Of a stretch of DNA of 64,000 nt, positions 27,176-35,359 are shown in pieces; position 1 is the stretch's first letter; each line of letters starts with the position of its first letter. The position numbers and the translations under genes were made by a program. Origin of the DNA: Emticicia sp. BO119 (lineage in GTDB: Bacteria > Bacteroidota > Bacteroidia > Cytophagales > Spirosomataceae); assembly GCF_013912375.1 (NCBI RefSeq), contig NZ_JACETV010000007.1, positions 219,581 to 283,580 of the forward strand, given 5' to 3'. The notes under the pieces are model-generated. The model was given only the letters and a program-made list of their open reading frames with translations. It ran no database searches and had not been told where the DNA came from.

Positions 27176-29868
27176 AAAAGCCCGGTTTAGATGATATAGA
27201 TTCAATCAACAAAGATTTGCCGGGTGGCAGCTCACCCCCTCAATGGATACATAAGTTGTTATTGTGGTTTCATCCGGAAGAAACCCTCGAAGAAGTAACA
27301 GGAGATTTAGCAGAGTTGTATGCTGACAGGATTCAGCACTCAGGAAAATTCCGGGCTAATCTATTATACTTAGTGAATGTACTATCGGTTTTACCACCTT
27401 TTGTACGTAGAAGAACAAAAAGAAAAAGCTATTATAAACCTTCAATCCTGCACCGAGCTATGTTACAAAACTATTTCAAAATTGCTTTTCGGACTATAGC
27501 CCACAACAAGGTCTATTCGGGTATCAATGTTTTGGGCCTAAGCATTGGGCTGGCGGCTGCCATGCTAATTATGCTTTATACTAAAGATGAGGTGAGCTAT
27601 GACCAGTTTCATACTAATAATCCGAATATTTATCGGGTAGGCTATGACTCTTTTACTGCAAAGGGAATACTGGAAGAACACGTTGGCAATACCGGATTTT
27701 TGCAAGGACCTATCTTTTCAGCAAGTGTACCCGAAATAAAGGAGTTTGTGCGCTTCCGTCAGATTCAGACTGACATTAAAGAAAATAACAATATCGTCAG
27801 CCAGTTTATGTTTGATGCTGATTCTAATTTTTTCTCTGTTTTTTCTTTTCCAATGTTAAGCGGAAACCCTGCCACAGCATTGAAAAATCCACAATCAATT
27901 GTCATTTCAGAAGAATTGGCCGAGCGGCACTTTGGCACTACTGATGTATTGGGTAAAAGTATTCAGCTGAAAAATACACATGGAAACGGAGAAGATTTTG
28001 TTCCTCATATAGTTACAGGTGTGACAAAAAAATGTCCCGAAAATTCTTCAATCAAGTTTGAAGCACTGATACCCCTCGTGGTAGAAAAGGAGATCTATCA
28101 AAACAAGCAGAAATGGTTCAGTGCCTTCCTGAATACCTTTGTGGTGCTCGCTCCCAATGCTAATATTAAGGCTGTTGAAAACAAAATGAATAAGGTTTAC
28201 ATGGCGGATGCAGGAGAAACGATTAAGGAGATGGCTACGAAATATGACTTCCATAATACAAGGACATACAAGATACAGCAGTTTACCGATATGCACCTGA
28301 GCAAGGAACGTCCGGCGGATAATGGGTTAAAAGACAGAAGCAATCCGATGTTTTCGTATATACTATCAGGTATAGCTGTTTTTATCCTGCTGATTGCATG
28401 CATCAACTTTGTTAACCTTACTGTAGCACGTTCGCTCAAGCGAGCCAAAGAGATAGGCGTAAGAAAAGTAGTAGGTGGTGGAAGAAAGCAATTGATCCTG
28501 CAGTTTTTAGGAGAATCTTACCTACTTTGTTTCATCGCTTTTGTAATGGCCTTGCTATTGGTTCAGTTAGTTTTACCTACTTTCAATCAACTCTCCAATA
28601 AGGCATTAGCCCTATCATATCTGTTCGATTTCGAGCTGATTGCTGCTTATATTGCGCTATTACTTGCCACAGGCTTATTAGCCGGGTTTTATCCGGCATT
28701 GGTTTTATCTAACTATAGTCCGGTTAAAACACTCTATAATCGTTTCAATTTATCGGGTAAGAATTACCTACAAAAAGGTCTGGTAATATTACAGTTTTCC
28801 ATTGCTTCGTTTCTGATTATCGGAACCATGACTATCTATTCTCAGTTTAACTACCTCTTAAATAAAGACTTAGGATATGATGATGCCAATGTTATCAGTA
28901 TCAATAAGTCAAATCTGAGTCGAGCAGAAGTACAGGTCTGGAAAGAAGCCTTGATGCAGAGCCCAAATATTGTGATGGTTGCTCCGAAAAACGGAGGTAA
29001 TTGGGGAGATGGCGCAAGAGTAAATGGCGAAACCGAAATAGACTTTAATTATGAAACAGTGGATGGCAACTTCCTGTCTTTACTGAAAATCCCGATTATA
29101 AAAGGCCGCAACTTTTCGTCTGCTTTCCCTTCTGACTCCACCAAAGCAGTATTGGTCAATGAAAGTTTTGTGAAAAAGGCAGGCTGGAAAAACCCCTTAG
29201 GTCAAATAGTTGATTTCTGGTATAATGAAAATGATAAGTATCAGGTAGTAGGGGTGGTGAAAGATTATCATTTCAGAGATTTAAACCGGGAAATCGGCCC
29301 GCAATTATTTACAATGAAGCCGAAAAATCCATACGGCCGAATGTACATTAAGATAAAACCCGGTACAGAAACCACCAGCCTGGCACATATTGAAGAGACC
29401 TTTAAAGAGTTATTTCCTTTCACTCCTTATGCCTACGGATTCATAAAAGAGCAAAACCAGAAAACATACGAATCAGAGGCAAAATGGAAACAAATTATGT
29501 TTTTTGGGGCTGTTCTCACCATTTTCATTTCTTGTATTGGCTTGTTTGGCTTAGTGACTCTTTCGGCAGAGCGTCGTATGAAAGAAATTGGTATCCGCAA
29601 AGTATTGGGGGCATCAGTCAGTAGTATTGTTCAGTTACTATCTTCCGACTTCCTGAAATTAGTAGCCTTTTCGTTTGTATTTGCTTTTCCGGCGGCTTAT
29701 TACGCCATCAGTCAATGGTTAATGAATTACCCGTATCGCGTTGAGATTAATGCCTGGCTATTTATTGGGGCGGCTGTATTGGCTATAGCTATTGCTTTGT
29801 TTACTGTGAGTTTTCAATCAGTAAGAGCAGCATTGGTGAACCCAGTGAAGTCACTTAAGAACGAATAA
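27172..29868 (+). CDS. Prefix-domain ABC transporter permease 1 (FtsX/MacB-like)
   Basis: An 898-residue permease, first of six. A 20-residue lead is unique to this copy; the N-terminal prefix domain then runs to about residue 90, with HPEETLEEVTGDL and LPPFVRRR. Then TM1 (INVLGLSIGLAAAMLIMLY), an extracytoplasmic MacB-like domain (about 135-385), an FtsX domain with three TMs and the cytoplasmic RAKEIGVRKVVGG (about 423-435), TM5, a second extracytoplasmic domain, and a final FtsX domain with KEIGIRKVLGAS (about 801). The end is NPVKSLKNE. No ATPase domain. MacB-type permeases couple ATP hydrolysis in the cytoplasm to work outside; substrate unknown. Starts inside the padR stop. Confidence 0.9.
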   Translation: MKKPGLDDIDSINKDLPGGSSPPQWIHKLLLWFHPEETLEEVTGDLAELYADRIQHSGKFRANLLYLVNVLSVLPPFVRRRTKRKSYYKPSILHRAMLQNYFKIAFRTIAHNKVYSGINVLGLSIGLAAAMLIMLYTKDEVSYDQFHTNNPNIYRVGYDSFTAKGILEEHVGNTGFLQGPIFSASVPEIKEFVRFRQIQTDIKENNNIVSQFMFDADSNFFSVFSFPMLSGNPATALKNPQSIVISEELAERHFGTTDVLGKSIQLKNTHGNGEDFVPHIVTGVTKKCPENSSIKFEALIPLVVEKEIYQNKQKWFSAFLNTFVVLAPNANIKAVENKMNKVYMADAGETIKEMATKYDFHNTRTYKIQQFTDMHLSKERPADNGLKDRSNPMFSYILSGIAVFILLIACINFVNLTVARSLKRAKEIGVRKVVGGGRKQLILQFLGESYLLCFIAFVMALLLVQLVLPTFNQLSNKALALSYLFDFELIAAYIALLLATGLLAGFYPALVLSNYSPVKTLYNRFNLSGKNYLQKGLVILQFSIASFLIIGTMTIYSQFNYLLNKDLGYDDANVISINKSNLSRAEVQVWKEALMQSPNIVMVAPKNGGNWGDGARVNGETEIDFNYETVDGNFLSLLKIPIIKGRNFSSAFPSDSTKAVLVNESFVKKAGWKNPLGQIVDFWYNENDKYQVVGVVKDYHFRDLNREIGPQLFTMKPKNPYGRMYIKIKPGTETTSLAHIEETFKELFPFTPYAYGFIKEQNQKTYESEAKWKQIMFFGAVLTIFISCIGLFGLVTLSAERRMKEIGIRKVLGASVSSIVQLLSSDFLKLVAFSFVFAFPAAYYAISQWLMNYPYRVEINAWLFIGAAVLAIAIALFTVSFQSVRAALVNPVKSLKNE

Positions 29869-29872
29869 GCGT

Positions 29873-29921
29873 GGGCATGGAGCAAAGGGCATAGCATATA
29901 AGCTCCCTCTGCTCCATGCCC
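29873..29921. repeat. Intergenic inverted repeat, permease junction 1-2
   Basis: GGGCATGGAGCA (29873-29884) and TGCTCCATGCCC (29910-29921), a perfect 12-bp stem, starting a few bases after the stop of permease 1. Related in sequence to the repeat at junction 3-4. Confidence 0.75.
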
Positions 29922-29933
29922 TAAGCAAAAAAC

Positions 29934-32567
29934 ATGAAAAACACTCCACCCAAATGGGCAAAATACTTGCTCACCCGTTTTCACCCCGAAGATACTTTGG
30001 AGGAGGTGGAGGGTGATCTGGAGGAGTTTTATGCCTATTGGTGTAAAAAATATGGGGAGTTTTGGGCAGATATACGATATAGCTTAAACCTGCTGACTGT
30101 ACTGCCTCCTTTTGTGAGAAGACGAAAAAGAAAAGAAAGCTATTATCAACCATCAATCCTTCATCCAGCTATGTTACGAAACTATTTTAAAATTGCCTTT
30201 CGGACTATTGCCCATAACAAGGCATACTCGGGAATTAATATTCTGGGTTTAAGTATTGGCTTAGCTGCCGCTATGCTGATTATGCTTTATACCAAAGACG
30301 AAGTAAGCTATGACCAGTATCACACAAACAGTAATCAGATTTTCAGAATCGTAAGGAAAGATATAAAGCCTGATGGTCAGGTTGAAAATGGCTCAGACCA
30401 TACAGGCTATTTAGAAGGCCCAAGTTTTAATAAAGGTGTACCGGAAGTATCGTCATTTTTGCGATTTCAACCCAATAGGAAAGACCTGAAGCAAGGAGAT
30501 GAGATTGTAAGTCAGGAAGTCTTTTTAACAGATAAAAACTTCTTTTCATTCTTTACTTTTCCCTTGTTAAGAGGTAATCCGGCTAAAGCTTTAGAAGAGC
30601 CTAAGTCTGTGGTGATTTCGGAAGATATGGCGATTAAGCAATTTGGTTCAATTGAGGTTTTGGGTAAAACAATGGATTTTAAAACAAATGGTCAGTTTGA
30701 GCCCTATGTCATTACTGGTATTGCTCAAAAAAGCCCGCAAAATTCTTCTGTTAAATTCGAGGTCTTGTTGCCTATGGTTGTAAAAAACGAAGAGTTAAGC
30801 AATAAGGAAAACTGGTTGGCTTCTTTTATGAACACCTTTGTATTGCTTTCTCCGCATGCTTCATCAGTGTCCAGAGTAGAAGCAAAAATAAACAGGGTAT
30901 ATCAGATAGAAGCTAAAGAAGCAATCAGTATAGCGAGAGAAAAATATGATAATAAGAATCAGGTGCTGTATGCTTTACAGCCTTTTACCGATATGCACTT
31001 GAGTAAAGATTTTCCGGTGAATAATGGGCTTAAAGATGCCAGCAATCCTATTTACTCTTATATACTTTCGGGTATTGCCTTGTTTTTACTTGCAATTGCC
31101 TGTATCAATAGTGTTAATCTTACTATTGCCCGTTCTTTGGCAAGAGCCAAAGAAATTGGTATCCGAAAAGTGGTGGGAGGAGCAAGAAAAAACCTAATTA
31201 TGCAGTTCTTGGGTGAATCTTACCTATTTTGCTTCATATCATTTATTTTGGCGATACTATTAGTAATATTGATATTACCGACATTCAGTCAATTTTCGAA
31301 TAAAGTACTTGACATAACTTATTTATTCGACGCCTCTTTGTTGATATTGTTAATTTCTCTTTTTGTAATAACAGGATTTCTTTCCGGATTTTATCCGGCA
31401 TTGGTATTGTCGGGATATCAGCCCATCAAAACGCTCTACAATCGTTTTACATTGGCCGGAAAAAACTATCTGCAAAAATCATTAGTAGTTTTTCAGTTTG
31501 CATTGGCTTCTTTGTTGATTATTGCCACCATTACTATTTATTCTCAGTTTGACTATCTGATAAACAAAGATTTAGGGTATGATTATCAGGATGTAATAAT
31601 GGTAGCTAAGCGAAATCTGAAAAATAGTGAGGTAAATGTAGTAAGAGATGAATTGTTGAAAAACCCGAATATCCGGGTGGTTGCACCTAAAAATGGAGGC
31701 TCAGGCGGGAGACTTGCAAAAATAAATGGTGATACCGAATTTCATTTTGCTTACGAATCAATAGACACAAATTATTTACCTATGATGAAAATACCTGTTG
31801 TGAAAGGCCGAAATTTCTCGGCATCTTTCTCAACAGATTCTACACAGGCAGTATTAGTGAATGAAACTTTTGTAAAACAAGCCGGGTGGAAAAATCCAAT
31901 CGGCGAAGAAGTTAATTTCTTCTACAATAATGAGAAATACAAGGTTATTGGGGTGGTAAAAGATTATAACTATGCACCACTGAACGAAGAGATTGGCCCA
32001 CAGCTATTTTCGATGAAACCCGGCAATAACTTTGGCAACCTGTTGATAAAAATCAAACCAAGGACCGAAACGGCAAGTCTGGCATATATCGAAAAGACCT
32101 TTAAAAAGATGTTTCCGATACACCCTTATATGTTCAGGTTTTTGGAAGAAGAGAACCGGAAAAACTATGAGTCGGAAGCTAAGTGGAGACAGATTATGCT
32201 ATTTGGCGCTATCATGACCATTTTTATCTCATGCATTGGTCTTTTTGGTCTGGCTACCCTTGCTGCCGAACGCAGGACAAAAGAGATTGGCGTACGTAAA
32301 ACTTTGGGCGCATCGGCTTCAAGTATTGTACAACTGCTCTCTTTAGATTTTATCAGGTTGGTACTTTTCTCTTTTATCATTGCTTTTCCAGTTGCCTTTT
32401 ATGCGATCAGCGAGTGGTTAAAGAATTATCCTTATCGGATAGAAATCAGTGCCTGGATATTTATAGGAGCCGGTTTATTGGCTATCGCTATTGCTCTGTT
32501 TACAGTAAGTTTTCAGTCAATACGTGCAGCTATGATGAACCCGGTGAAGTCACTTAAAAATGAATAA
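29934..32567 (+). CDS. Prefix-domain ABC transporter permease 2
   Basis: An 877-residue permease closely related to permease 1 (both carry HNKxYSGIN and LGLSIGLAAAMLIMLYTKDEVSYDQ-type TM1 regions). The prefix domain starts at residue 4 (PPKWAKYLLTRFHPED). FtsX motifs RAKEIGIRKVVGG (about 405) and KEIGVRKTLGAS (about 784). A 92-bp stretch of its 5' end is identical to permease 4 although the rest differs, see findings. Ends NPVKSLKNE. ATG 29934, 65 bp after the previous stop. Confidence 0.9.
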   Translation: MKNTPPKWAKYLLTRFHPEDTLEEVEGDLEEFYAYWCKKYGEFWADIRYSLNLLTVLPPFVRRRKRKESYYQPSILHPAMLRNYFKIAFRTIAHNKAYSGINILGLSIGLAAAMLIMLYTKDEVSYDQYHTNSNQIFRIVRKDIKPDGQVENGSDHTGYLEGPSFNKGVPEVSSFLRFQPNRKDLKQGDEIVSQEVFLTDKNFFSFFTFPLLRGNPAKALEEPKSVVISEDMAIKQFGSIEVLGKTMDFKTNGQFEPYVITGIAQKSPQNSSVKFEVLLPMVVKNEELSNKENWLASFMNTFVLLSPHASSVSRVEAKINRVYQIEAKEAISIAREKYDNKNQVLYALQPFTDMHLSKDFPVNNGLKDASNPIYSYILSGIALFLLAIACINSVNLTIARSLARAKEIGIRKVVGGARKNLIMQFLGESYLFCFISFILAILLVILILPTFSQFSNKVLDITYLFDASLLILLISLFVITGFLSGFYPALVLSGYQPIKTLYNRFTLAGKNYLQKSLVVFQFALASLLIIATITIYSQFDYLINKDLGYDYQDVIMVAKRNLKNSEVNVVRDELLKNPNIRVVAPKNGGSGGRLAKINGDTEFHFAYESIDTNYLPMMKIPVVKGRNFSASFSTDSTQAVLVNETFVKQAGWKNPIGEEVNFFYNNEKYKVIGVVKDYNYAPLNEEIGPQLFSMKPGNNFGNLLIKIKPRTETASLAYIEKTFKKMFPIHPYMFRFLEEENRKNYESEAKWRQIMLFGAIMTIFISCIGLFGLATLAAERRTKEIGVRKTLGASASSIVQLLSLDFIRLVLFSFIIAFPVAFYAISEWLKNYPYRIEISAWIFIGAGLLAIAIALFTVSFQSIRAAMMNPVKSLKNE

Positions 32568-32593
32568 GCAGAGGGAAACTTTTCTCCCTCTGC
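32568..32593. repeat. Intergenic inverted repeat, permease junction 2-3
   Basis: GCAGAGGGA (32568-32576) with TCCCTCTGC (32585-32593), 8-base loop, directly after the TAA of permease 2. It is followed by a run of CCCCTGCCCC, like the repeats at neighbouring junctions. Confidence 0.7.
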
Positions 32594-32620
32594 CCCCTGC
32601 CCCATGCAAAAACAGCACCC

Positions 32621-35278
32621 ATGAACCCAACACCCCCAAAATGGATAAAATACCTACTCACCCGCTTCCACCCCGAAGATACTTTAGAGGAGGTAGAAGG
32701 TGATTTGGAGGAATTTTATGCCTGTTGGCATGAGAGATACGGAGAGTTTTGGGCAGATATACGCTATGCCTTGAATGTCATAACAGTATTGCCTCCTTTT
32801 GTGCGTAAACGATCGAAAAAAGAAAGCTATTACGAACCTTCAACTCTGCATTATGCTATGCTAAGAAACTATTTCAAAATTGGACTACGCAATCTGGTGA
32901 AACAAAAAAGATTGACCCTTATCAATATTTCGGGTCTTTCAATGGGTATTTTCTGTTTTGCCTTTTTTCTGTTGTATGCTTTAACAGAATTTAGCTTTGA
33001 CCGTTTTCATGCCAATGCCCCAAACATTTATCGGGTGTATCAATGGGATAATTGGAGCAATGCAGGAGAAACGGCGCATCCCATGCCTCTTGGCCCGGCC
33101 ATGAAACAGGATTTATCCGGTGTGAAAGAGTATGTACGTATCAGAGATGCCTGGCGGATGAGTTTTGTTAAAGCGGATGACGAGGTAACCCAAGGGAAAA
33201 TATCCTTTACAGACCCACAGTTTTTTTCTGTCTTCTCATTCAGATTCTTGCAAGGCAATGCCCAATCGGCCTTAAGTGATTTATATAGCGTAGTGCTGAC
33301 TGAAGAAACAGCCAACAAAATATGGGGAAGAACAGATGTGCTGGGTAAAACAATTGAAGTGAAAGTACAGGATAAATATGAGCCATTTGTCGTATCAGCT
33401 ATCGTTGAAAACATACCATCCAATTCGAGCATTAGTTTTGAGATGTTAGGCAATTTTAAGTTTTTAACTACAGTTACTTCTGATGGCAAGGGTCAGGTAA
33501 ATGATTGGCGTTATTCATCAAGTGCCACCTATGTACAATTAGAGCAGAACTATTCGCCTGCGACGATTGAAAAGAAATTAGGCGACTTTTATAAGAAATA
33601 TAATGCTGAAACAGAGGAAGAAACTAGAAAAAAAGGCTGGTCGGGAGCAGGGCTATCTAAAACCTACGGCTTGCAGCCAATATCCGCTATCCATTTCGAT
33701 ACCCGCTTAAAAGGGACTCAGGTAGCAGCCATAGATTCTAAAATAGTCTGGATTCTTCTAAGTATTGCCGCAGGTATTCTGCTGATTTCCTGCATCAACT
33801 TTACTACTTTAGCTATCGGTCGGGCTATTTATCGGTCAAAAGAAGTGGGTGTACGCAAAGCAATGGGTAGCAATAAAGGCGCGCTTCAGATCCAGTTTCT
33901 GACTGAGGCATTGTTGCTTACTATTCTTTCAGCGGTTTTAGGTTTGCTGCTTTTATGGATAGGATTACCCATTTTAAGCAAGTTATCAGAGAGAGAACTT
34001 CATCTTTCTTTTATCCAATTCCCTCAATTAGCCTGGTTAATGGTTGGCTTGATATTGCTTGTAGGCATAGTGGCCGGAAGCTATCCTGCCTGGGTTCTTT
34101 CAAGATTCAAGGCAGTTGATGCTCTGAAAGCAAAGGTAAAATTGGGAGGAACAAACATTTTTTCAAAATCGCTGGTTACCGTTCAATTTACATTATCGGC
34201 TGTTCTCATCATTGCCACATTTATTATACTCCGGCAACTCAATTATATAAAATCCAGAAATCCGGGCTTTAATAAAGAAAATATTGTAGTTGTAAATGCT
34301 GATGGTACCTGGCCAAAGGAAATATATCCTTTTTTTAGAGAACAGATAATTACACAACCTGCCATCGTTGGTATTAGTGGTTCTGACCAGAGATTGGGAG
34401 GATTGTCGCATAGTAATACAGAAGTGGAAGTAAACGGAAGGCCTACAAAAATCAATGAATTTTTTATTGATACTGATTATTTAAGGGTGATGGGTATGCA
34501 ACTGAAAGCAGGTAGGAATTTCAACCCAACTATTGCTTCAGACAAGGTAGATGGAATTATCATTAATGAGGCTATGATGCATGAGTTTGGGTGGAATATA
34601 AACAATGCAGTAGGCCAGCAGATAAAAGGTTATAAAAAAGACTTCAATCCGGTAGTTATCGGAGTGGTAAAGGATTTTAATTATCAGTCCTTAAAAGTAA
34701 AGATTGCTCCGCAGATTTTTCGTCAGTTTAATGAGGGGCAGCCATATAAATATTTTGTCAGAATTACCTCCGGTGACCCTACAAAAGCATTGACAGCAAT
34801 AGAGGCGAGTTGGAAAAAAGTTGTACCTGATTTTCCGTTCAGATATAGTTTTCTGGACGAAGACCTGAACCGGGTATATCAATCAGAAGCCCGATGGAGT
34901 AGTGTAATAACCTGGGCGGCTGGTATTTCGGTTTTTCTCGCCTGTCTCGGTCTGTTTGGTCTCACTGCTTTAGCGGTAGTCAATCGTACAAAAGAAATCG
35001 GTATCCGTAAAGTACTGGGAGCCTCAGTACTAAGCATTCTTGGGCTATTGTCAAAAGATTTCTTAAAACTAATCTCATTGGCAGTTCTGATTGCCTCACC
35101 AATAGCCTGGTATGCCATGAACCTTTGGCTGGCGAATTTCGCCTACAAAATTGAAATGGAATGGTGGTTTTTTGCCCTTTCAGGTTTGCTGACCAATGGT
35201 ATTGCAATTCTGACAATTGGCTTTCAAAGCATCAAAGCCGCTTTGATGAACCCGGTGAAGTCTTTAAAAAATGAGTGA
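32621..35278 (+). CDS. Prefix-domain ABC transporter permease 3
   Basis: An 885-residue permease. Prefix domain to about residue 70 (HPEDTLEEVEGDLEEFYACW). TM1 is divergent from copies 1 and 2 (INISGLSMGIFCFAFFLLY), and the first extracytoplasmic domain is distinct, with WDNWSNAGETAHPMPLG. FtsX motif 1 is RSKEVGVRKAMGS, motif 2 is KEIGIRKVLGASVLS. Ends NPVKSLKNE. This differing outer domain with shared membrane parts suggests that copies in the array contact different partners. Confidence 0.9.
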   Translation: MNPTPPKWIKYLLTRFHPEDTLEEVEGDLEEFYACWHERYGEFWADIRYALNVITVLPPFVRKRSKKESYYEPSTLHYAMLRNYFKIGLRNLVKQKRLTLINISGLSMGIFCFAFFLLYALTEFSFDRFHANAPNIYRVYQWDNWSNAGETAHPMPLGPAMKQDLSGVKEYVRIRDAWRMSFVKADDEVTQGKISFTDPQFFSVFSFRFLQGNAQSALSDLYSVVLTEETANKIWGRTDVLGKTIEVKVQDKYEPFVVSAIVENIPSNSSISFEMLGNFKFLTTVTSDGKGQVNDWRYSSSATYVQLEQNYSPATIEKKLGDFYKKYNAETEEETRKKGWSGAGLSKTYGLQPISAIHFDTRLKGTQVAAIDSKIVWILLSIAAGILLISCINFTTLAIGRAIYRSKEVGVRKAMGSNKGALQIQFLTEALLLTILSAVLGLLLLWIGLPILSKLSERELHLSFIQFPQLAWLMVGLILLVGIVAGSYPAWVLSRFKAVDALKAKVKLGGTNIFSKSLVTVQFTLSAVLIIATFIILRQLNYIKSRNPGFNKENIVVVNADGTWPKEIYPFFREQIITQPAIVGISGSDQRLGGLSHSNTEVEVNGRPTKINEFFIDTDYLRVMGMQLKAGRNFNPTIASDKVDGIIINEAMMHEFGWNINNAVGQQIKGYKKDFNPVVIGVVKDFNYQSLKVKIAPQIFRQFNEGQPYKYFVRITSGDPTKALTAIEASWKKVVPDFPFRYSFLDEDLNRVYQSEARWSSVITWAAGISVFLACLGLFGLTALAVVNRTKEIGIRKVLGASVLSILGLLSKDFLKLISLAVLIASPIAWYAMNLWLANFAYKIEMEWWFFALSGLLTNGIAILTIGFQSIKAALMNPVKSLKNE

Positions 35279-35283
35279 GCATG

Positions 35284-35333
35284 GGGCATGGGGCCGAGGG
35301 AATGGGGTAGAAATTTCCCTCTGCTCCATGCCC
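35284..35333. repeat. Intergenic inverted repeat, permease junction 3-4
   Basis: GGGCATGGGGC (35284-35294) with GCTCCATGCCC (35323-35333), one G-T pair, extended inward by AGGGAA/TTCCCT. The right half shares CCCTCTGCTCCATGCCCT with the repeat at junction 1-2. Confidence 0.75.
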
Positions 35334-35359
35334 TCTGCCCTGTGCAAAAATAAAAATAC